A stretch of DNA of 11,238 nt from Helicobacteraceae bacterium (GTDB lineage: Bacteria > Campylobacterota > Campylobacteria > Campylobacterales > Sulfurimonadaceae), in assembly GCA_015488075.1 (NCBI GenBank), contig WFOM01000269.1, positions 1 to 11,238 on the forward strand. The letters run 5' to 3'. Positions within the stretch are counted from its first letter, which is position 1. The number at the start of each line of letters is the position of its first letter. The position numbers and the translations under genes were made by a program. Positions 7,113 to 11,238 of the stretch are shown here, one piece after another. The notes beneath the pieces were generated by a model, which did no database searches, had not been told where the DNA came from, and was given only the letters and a program-made list of their open reading frames with translations.

Positions 7113-7538
7113 ATGTTGATGCCAAAAAGAACAAAATACAGAAAATACCAAAAAGGTAGAAACAGAGGAAAAGCTACAAGCGGTAACAAGCTTTCTTTTG
7201 GAAACATAGGTATAAAAGCTGTTGAAGCAGGCAGAATAAACTCAAGACAGATAGAAGCTGCCAGGATCTCAGCAACAAGACATATAAAAAGAAACGGAAA
7301 AATCTGGATTAGAGTTTTCCCTGACAAACCTCTTACCAAAAAACCTCTTGAAGTTAGGATGGGTAAAGGTAAAGGTGGTATAGATCAGTGGGTTATGAAC
7401 ATCAAACCAGGTAGAATCATATTTGAGATGGGTGGTGTTGAAGAGTCTCTTGCCAGAGAAGCTTTAACTCTTGCTATGCACAAGTTACCATTCAAAACAA
7501 AAATCGTAACTTCGGAGATGAGTAATGAAATATTCTGA
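7113..7538 (+). CDS. rplP: Large subunit ribosomal protein L16
   Basis: L16 helps form the A-site tRNA pocket of the 50S subunit. The 141 residues start [19 protein letters not shown], so the ATG at 7113 rather than the one at 7119 gives the canonical N-terminus. Other conserved parts are [35 protein letters not shown] and IFEMGG. Its last 14 bases overlap the L29 gene, and the L29 Shine-Dalgarno sequence lies inside its coding region. Confidence 0.97.
   Translation: MLMPKRTKYRKYQKGRNRGKATSGNKLSFGNIGIKAVEAGRINSRQIEAARISATRHIKRNGKIWIRVFPDKPLTKKPLEVRMGKGKGGIDQWVMNIKPGRIIFEMGGVEESLAREALTLAMHKLPFKTKIVTSEMSNEIF
7514..7517 (+). promoter_or_regulatory. Ribosome binding site of rpmC inside rplP
   Basis: GGAG stands seven bases before the L29 ATG at 7525 and within the end of the L16 frame. 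It settles the L29 start and makes ribosomes finishing L16 pass over the L29 initiation site. Confidence 0.6.
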
Positions 7539-7713
7539 ATTAGAGGGTAAAACAGTAGAAGAGTTAAAAGCTCTTTTGAAAGAGAAAAAAGGTGAGCTTT
7601 TTACTCTTAGAATAAAACACAAAACAATGCAGTTGCAAAATACTAGTGAGCTAAGAGTAGTAAGAAAAGATATAGCAAGAATAAACACTGCAATAACTGC
7701 AGCATCGAAGTAG
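7525..7713 (+). CDS. rpmC: Large subunit ribosomal protein L29
   Basis: L29 lies beside L23 at the tunnel exit. The 62 residues are the normal small size and form the usual two-helix hairpin: [32 protein letters not shown], then [21 protein letters not shown]. The start lies 14 bases before the L16 stop, the longest overlap in the operon, with its Shine-Dalgarno sequence in the L16 frame. The next gene begins ten bases after its stop. Confidence 0.96.
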   Translation: MKYSELEGKTVEELKALLKEKKGELFTLRIKHKTMQLQNTSELRVVRKDIARINTAITAASK

Positions 7714-7723
7714 AGGTGGCAAT

Positions 7724-7969
7724 ATGACACATAAAAGAGAGATTCAAGGAACGGTTGTAAAAATTGCCGGTGACAAAACAGCAACTATTTTGGTTGAAAG
7801 AAGGGTAATGCACCCAAGATACCACAAAGTTGTGAAAAGATTTAAAAAATATTTGATTCATGATGAAAAAAATGAACTCAAAGTTGGAGATGAGGTTGTA
7901 GCAGTTGAATGCAGACCAATCTCAAAAAGAAAGGCTTTTAGATTAAAAAGCATTGTGGGAGCTGAGTAA
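7724..7969 (+). CDS. rpsQ: Small subunit ribosomal protein S17
   Basis: S17 is a primary 16S rRNA binder with an OB fold. The 81 residues begin with [35 protein letters not shown], the family core, and continue with [29 protein letters not shown]. An AGGTGG stretch between the L29 stop and the ATG serves as ribosome binding site. The stop overlaps the L14 start as TAATG. Confidence 0.97.
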   Translation: MTHKREIQGTVVKIAGDKTATILVERRVMHPRYHKVVKRFKKYLIHDEKNELKVGDEVVAVECRPISKRKAFRLKSIVGAE

Positions 7970-8337
7970 TGATTCAAAGTTTTTCTCGTCTAAATGTAGC
8001 AGACAACACAGGTGCTAAAGAGATTATGTGTATAAAAGTGCTTGGTGGGTCTAAAAGAAGATATGCAAGAGTAGGTGATATCATAGTTGCTTCAGTTAAA
8101 AAAGCTATACCTACTGCAAAAGTTAAAAAAGGTAAAGTTGTAAAAGCTGTTGTTGTTAGAACCAAAAAAGAGATCCACAGAGAAAACGGATCGCTTATAA
8201 GATTTGATGACAATGCGGCTGTAATCCTGGATAATAAAAACGAACCTGTAGGAACAAGGATATTTGGTCCTATAAGTAGGGAAGTAAGATATGCCGGATT
8301 TATGAAAATAGTTTCTCTAGCACCGGAGGTTGTGTAA
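7969..8337 (+). CDS. rplN: Large subunit ribosomal protein L14
   Basis: L14 sits at the subunit interface, contacting L19 and 16S rRNA. The 122 residues are the exact usual length. It starts [27 protein letters not shown], with the ADNTGAK signature at 11-17, and ends with [29 protein letters not shown]. Both junctions, with S17 and with L24, are TAATG overlaps, so translation of the three genes is probably coupled. In Escherichia coli L14 opens the separate spc operon; here no promoter is visible before it, so S10 and spc appear fused. Confidence 0.98.
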   Translation: MIQSFSRLNVADNTGAKEIMCIKVLGGSKRRYARVGDIIVASVKKAIPTAKVKKGKVVKAVVVRTKKEIHRENGSLIRFDDNAAVILDNKNEPVGTRIFGPISREVRYAGFMKIVSLAPEVV

Positions 8338-8567
8338 TGGCAAAGCTTAAAATAAAAAAAGGTGATTTGGTTGAGATAATCACCGGTGATGACAAAGGTA
8401 AACAAGGAAAAGTTCTTCAAGTTTTACCTAAGAAAAACAAAGTTATAGTTGAAGGTTGCAAAATAGCAAAAAAAGCTGTTAAACCAACCGAAGAGAACTC
8501 TAAAGGCGGACATGTTAACAAAGAGATGCCTATAGATGTATCTAATGTAAGAAAAGTGGAGGCATAA
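8337..8567 (+). CDS. rplX: Large subunit ribosomal protein L24
   Basis: L24 initiates 50S assembly by binding the 5' part of 23S rRNA. The 76 residues hold a KOW motif near the start ([23 protein letters not shown], about 7-29), then the family segments [16 protein letters not shown] and [15 protein letters not shown]. It is shorter than the Escherichia coli protein (104 residues), as in many Campylobacterota. A GGAGG near its end serves the following L5 gene. Confidence 0.96.
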   Translation: MAKLKIKKGDLVEIITGDDKGKQGKVLQVLPKKNKVIVEGCKIAKKAVKPTEENSKGGHVNKEMPIDVSNVRKVEA

Positions 8568-8571
8568 TAAA

Positions 8572-9120
8572 ATGGCAACTCGATTAAGAGAAAAATATAA
8601 CCAAATAAAGCCTGAGCTTCAAAAAGAACTGGGAATCGAAAATGTTATGCAGATACCTGCAATAGAAAAAGTTGTTATATCTGTCGGTGCCGGTTTTGCA
8701 ATGAAAGACAACAAACTTATGAAAAACATTCAAGAGACTATAAGCACTATAGCAGGTCAGGCAGCAACTATAGTAAAAGCAAAAAAATCTGTTGCAGGAT
8801 TTAAAGTAAGAGAAGGTATGCCTGTTGGTGTTAAAGTTACACTAAGAGGTGACAGAATGTATGCTTTCCTTGACAGACTCATCTCTATAGCTCTTCCAAG
8901 GGTTAAAGACTTCAGAGGTGTTGCAAGAAATGGGTTTGATGGAAGAGGAAACTACAACTTCGGTATAGATGAGCAGCTTATATTCCCTGAAGTAAATTAT
9001 GATTCTATCATGCAGATACATGGTATGAACATTACTATAGTTACTACTACCGAAGATGACAAAGAAGCATACACACTATTGGAAAAAATGGGTATGCCAT
9101 TTACTAAAGGGAGCAGATAA
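8572..9120 (+). CDS. rplE: Large subunit ribosomal protein L5
   Basis: L5 binds 5S rRNA and contacts the P-site tRNA and the 30S head. The 182 residues carry the conserved [17 protein letters not shown] near the start, [23 protein letters not shown] in the middle, then [18 protein letters not shown] and [15 protein letters not shown]. It follows L24 by four bases, with the GGAGG sequence about nine bases upstream inside the L24 end. The stop overlaps the S14 start as TAATG. I see no clear copy of the S8 repressor site that lies at this start in Escherichia coli. Confidence 0.98.
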   Translation: MATRLREKYNQIKPELQKELGIENVMQIPAIEKVVISVGAGFAMKDNKLMKNIQETISTIAGQAATIVKAKKSVAGFKVREGMPVGVKVTLRGDRMYAFLDRLISIALPRVKDFRGVARNGFDGRGNYNFGIDEQLIFPEVNYDSIMQIHGMNITIVTTTEDDKEAYTLLEKMGMPFTKGSR

Positions 9121-9305
9121 TGGCTAAAAAATCTATGATAGCAAAAGCAAAAAGAAAGCCTAAATTTAAAGTAAGAGCATATACAAGGTGTCAGATATGC
9201 GGTAGACCAAAATCAGTGCTTAGAGATTTTGGTATATGTAGAGTTTGTTTTAGAAAAATGGCAAATGAGGGACTTATCCCGGGTGTTAGAAAGTCAAGCT
9301 GGTAG
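9120..9305 (+). CDS. rpsZ: Small subunit ribosomal protein S14, zinc-binding type
   Basis: S14 lies in the 30S head with S10 and S3. This is the short, zinc-ribbon form: 61 residues with four cysteines, C24 and C27 (CQIC) and C40 and C43 (CRVC), instead of the roughly 100-residue zinc-free form of Escherichia coli. The ending [10 protein letters not shown] is typical. The name rpsN is also used for it. Its start overlaps the L5 stop, and its own stop codon sits in the loop of a hairpin (9294-9311) ahead of the only long gap in the operon. Confidence 0.97.
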   Translation: MAKKSMIAKAKRKPKFKVRAYTRCQICGRPKSVLRDFGICRVCFRKMANEGLIPGVRKSSW

Positions 9306-9311
9306 GCTTGA
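9294..9311 (+). promoter_or_regulatory. Hairpin around the S14 stop codon
   Basis: TCAAGC (9294-9299) is the perfect complement of GCTTGA (9306-9311), with a 6-base loop TGGTAG whose last three bases are the S14 stop. A G-U pair (9293-9312) may extend it. No run of T follows, so it is not an intrinsic terminator. It lies in the 39-base S14-S8 gap, the only long spacer in the operon, and could set S8 translation or be a processing site. The role is inferred. Confidence 0.4.
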
Positions 9312-9330
9312 TACTACTAATAACTAGCAA

Positions 9331-9335
9331 AAGGA
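9331..9335 (+). promoter_or_regulatory. Ribosome binding site of rpsH
   Basis: AAGGA stands nine bases before the S8 ATG at 9345, in an A-rich tract. Because S8 does not overlap S14, this gene depends on its own site more than its neighbours do. Confidence 0.6.
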
Positions 9336-9344
9336 AAAGAAAAA

Positions 9345-9740
9345 ATGGTAAATGATTTAATCGCAGACGGACTTACTCGTATAAGAAATGCAGGTATGAG
9401 AAGACTTAGCACTGCAACACTTCTTCACTCAAAAGTTGTAGAAGCAATCGTAAACATCCTTGTTGAAAAAGGATACTTAGAGAGTGCTAATGTTGTTGAA
9501 GACGGAGTTAAAAAAACTATAAATGTAGTTTTGAAATATGACGAAAATGAAAGATGTGTTATAAATGAGCTAAAAAGAGTTTCAAAACCGGGTAGAAGGA
9601 TCTACAAAGGTAGAGATGATATAAAAAGATTTAAAAACGGATACGGAACTATTATAGTTAGCACATCTAAAGGTGTTTTACCAAACGATAAAGCTTACGA
9701 GCTTGGTATCGGTGGTGAAGTTCTGTGCACAGTATGGTAA
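9345..9740 (+). CDS. rpsH: Small subunit ribosomal protein S8
   Basis: S8 is a primary 16S rRNA binder in the 30S platform and a translational repressor of the spc operon in Escherichia coli. The 131 residues are standard. The start is [17 protein letters not shown], and the RNA-binding end contains the hallmark [26 protein letters not shown]. The gene is preceded by a 39-base spacer with a hairpin, unlike every other gene in this cluster, which makes it the likeliest place for gene-specific control. Confidence 0.98.
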   Translation: MVNDLIADGLTRIRNAGMRRLSTATLLHSKVVEAIVNILVEKGYLESANVVEDGVKKTINVVLKYDENERCVINELKRVSKPGRRIYKGRDDIKRFKNGYGTIIVSTSKGVLPNDKAYELGIGGEVLCTVW

Positions 9741-9752
9741 GAGGAGAGTGTA

Positions 9753-10289
9753 ATGTCAAGAATTGGTAAAAATCCTGTTGAATTTCCTGCAGATATACAA
9801 GTAACTGCAGAAGGTAATGTGCTTACATTTAAAAAAGGCAACAAAACTATGACTCTTGATACAAAAGGCAATGTCGCTTTTAATATCGAGGGAAATGTTT
9901 TAACTTTTTCTCCGTTATCAGATGCAAGAGAGCATAGAGCTTTTTGGGGAACATACAGAGCTTTAAGTGCTAACATAGTAGAAGGTCTGACAAAAGGTTT
10001 TGAAAAAAGACTTGAGATAAACGGTGTTGGTTACAGAGCTCAGGTAAAAGGAAAAGTTCTGAATATGCAACTTGGTTTTTCTCATGATGTTAACTATGAC
10101 CTTCCAGAAGGTATAGAAGCAAGTGTTGAGAAAAATGTTGTTATCCTTAAAAGCCATGACAAACAGCTTTTGGGACAGGTAGCAGCCGAGATAAGAAGTT
10201 TCAGACCGCCTGAACCTTACAAAGGCAAAGGTATAAAATATGTTGATGAGCATATTGTCAGAAAAGCCGGTAAAACGGCTAAGAAATAG
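9753..10289 (+). CDS. rplF: Large subunit ribosomal protein L6
   Basis: L6 lies near the factor-binding stalk and the sarcin-ricin loop of the 50S subunit. The 178 residues consist of two similar domains. The start is [17 protein letters not shown]; the second domain holds [27 protein letters not shown], and the end has the conserved [28 protein letters not shown] strong GAGGAGAG at 9741-9748, right after the S8 stop, is its Shine-Dalgarno sequence. Confidence 0.98.
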   Translation: MSRIGKNPVEFPADIQVTAEGNVLTFKKGNKTMTLDTKGNVAFNIEGNVLTFSPLSDAREHRAFWGTYRALSANIVEGLTKGFEKRLEINGVGYRAQVKGKVLNMQLGFSHDVNYDLPEGIEASVEKNVVILKSHDKQLLGQVAAEIRSFRPPEPYKGKGIKYVDEHIVRKAGKTAKK

Positions 10290-10304
10290 TGGAGGTAGTA
10301 TAAG

Positions 10305-10661
10305 ATGAATGCAAGAGTTTTAAAGAAAAAACTGACAAACCGCATCAAAAGAAAAAAAAGAGTAAGAGCAAAGATAAGCGGGACTGCCACACTACCTCGT
10401 GTATCTATTTTTAGATCTAACAGATACTTGAGTGTTCAGGCTATAGATGATGCTTCAAACTCAACTATAGTAGGACTTAACTCAAAATCAATCGGTCAAA
10501 GAGCAAACAAAGCAGGTGCAGAGGCTCTTGCGGCAGAGTTTGCAAAAATGCTTAAAGAAAAAAACATAGACTCAATCGTTTTTGACAGAAACGGGTATCA
10601 GTATCACGGTGTAGTTGCAGCATTTGGTGATGCACTTAGAAACAATGAAATTAAGTTTTAG
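10305..10661 (+). CDS. rplR: Large subunit ribosomal protein L18
   Basis: L18 binds 5S rRNA with L5 in the central protuberance. The 118 residues are the usual length: a basic N-terminus ([36 protein letters not shown]), then [35 protein letters not shown] and a final [10 protein letters not shown] clear GGAGG at 10291-10295 lies nine bases before the ATG. The stop precedes S5 by eight bases. Confidence 0.98.
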   Translation: MNARVLKKKLTNRIKRKKRVRAKISGTATLPRVSIFRSNRYLSVQAIDDASNSTIVGLNSKSIGQRANKAGAEALAAEFAKMLKEKNIDSIVFDRNGYQYHGVVAAFGDALRNNEIKF

Positions 10662-10669
10662 GGGACACC

Positions 10670-11110
10670 ATGGAGATAAATAGAGAAGAATTCGAAGAAA
10701 CGATAGTAAACATCGGTCGTGTTACCAAAGTTGTAAAAGGTGGTAGAAGATTCAGATTTACCGCACTAGTTGTTGTTGGTAACAAAAAAGGTGTTGTAGG
10801 TTACGGAACCGGTAAAGCTAAAGAGGTTCCTGATGCTATAAAAAAAGCACTTGACAATGCATTTAAAAACCTGACTCATGTAAAAATCAGAGGAACAACC
10901 GTAGCTCATGACATTGAGCATAAATACAATGCAAGCAAAATTATAATAAAACCGGCAAGTGAAGGTACCGGTGTTATCGCCGGTGGTGCTGCAAGACCGG
11001 TTTTGGAGCTTGCCGGGTATCAGGATGTTCTGACAAAATCTCTTGGTTCTAACAATCCAAACACTTTGGTTCGTGCAACTATAGAAGCACTTTCAAGAAT
11101 AAAAGGATAG
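10670..11110 (+). CDS. rpsE: Small subunit ribosomal protein S5
   Basis: S5 lines the mRNA entry channel and affects decoding accuracy. The 146 residues are shorter at the N-terminus than the 167 of Escherichia coli. The double-stranded RNA-binding-like domain is clear: [45 protein letters not shown], followed by the C-terminal domain with [49 protein letters not shown] at 10661-10665 overlaps the L18 stop and serves as ribosome binding site. Only three bases separate its stop from the L15 start, leaving no room for L30. Confidence 0.98.
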   Translation: MEINREEFEETIVNIGRVTKVVKGGRRFRFTALVVVGNKKGVVGYGTGKAKEVPDAIKKALDNAFKNLTHVKIRGTTVAHDIEHKYNASKIIIKPASEGTGVIAGGAARPVLELAGYQDVLTKSLGSNNPNTLVRATIEALSRIKG

Positions 11111-11113
11111 AAG

Positions 11114-11238
11114 ATGGGTATAGAAAATCTAACTCCGGCTCCTGGTTCAACTCATAAAACTAAAAGAGTAGGTAGAGGTCAAGGCTCAGGAATGGGCAAA
11201 ACTTCTACAAGAGGCCAAAAAGGTCAAAAAAGTAGAAC
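11114..11238 (+). CDS. rplO: Large subunit ribosomal protein L15, 3' end beyond window
   Basis: L15 is a late-assembling 50S core protein. Only the first 41 codons are in the window. They read [41 protein letters not shown], with the [20 protein letters not shown] stretch that is the hallmark of the L15 N-terminus. The frame is open to the window edge. It directly follows S5, whereas most bacteria have rpmD (L30) in between. Confidence 0.95.
   Translation, partial: MGIENLTPAPGSTHKTKRVGRGQGSGMGKTSTRGQKGQKSR

Noticed and set aside
7974..8420. Antisense 148-codon frame across L14 and L24
   Set aside because: Both sense genes are unmistakable; long antisense frames arise from the codon bias of ribosomal genes.

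Overview
The window comes from an AT-rich member of the Campylobacterota (former Epsilonproteobacteria). Three things point there: the ribosomal proteins read like that phylum, L30 is missing between S5 and L15, and an AAA ATPase gene plus rnhB sit directly beside, and divergent from, rpsJ, as I recall from Helicobacter. A free-living sulfur-oxidising type (Sulfurimonas-like) is my best guess; the genus is not proven from sequence alone.

Layout. 1-288 is AT-rich flank with no convincing gene; it holds one strong stem-loop (48-97) and probably the displaced 3' end of rnhB (244-288). 291-1404 is a complete IS630-family insertion sequence with near-perfect terminal inverted repeats and an intact 347-residue DDE transposase. 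It has landed in the last codons of rnhB, so rnhB (1393-1926, minus) now ends on a stop codon supplied by the element. rnhB overlaps by ATGA the upstream gene for a DUF4143-type P-loop ATPase (1923-2999, minus). A 166-base divergent intergenic region (3000-3165) holds a palindrome, a sigma-70-like promoter firing rightward, a small leader hairpin and the rpsJ ribosome binding site.

From 3166 to the window end, all on the plus strand, runs the fused S10-spc ribosomal protein operon: S10, L3, L4, L23, L2, S19, L22, S3, L16, L29, S17, L14, L24, L5, S14, S8, L6, L18, S5 and the start of L15 (cut by the window edge). Genes are packed with gaps of 0-15 bases or overlaps, five junctions being TAATG stop/start overlaps. 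The one exception is the 39-base S14-S8 gap, which carries a hairpin around the S14 stop codon.

The ribosomal genes make parts of the 30S and 50S subunits in one co-transcribed, translationally coupled unit. The window is mostly conserved housekeeping sequence. I see no new multi-gene system. The points worth a second look are the IS630 insertion that rewrites the RNase HII C-terminus, the uncharacterised ATPase coupled to rnhB, and two candidate RNA structures (S10 leader, S14-S8 junction).
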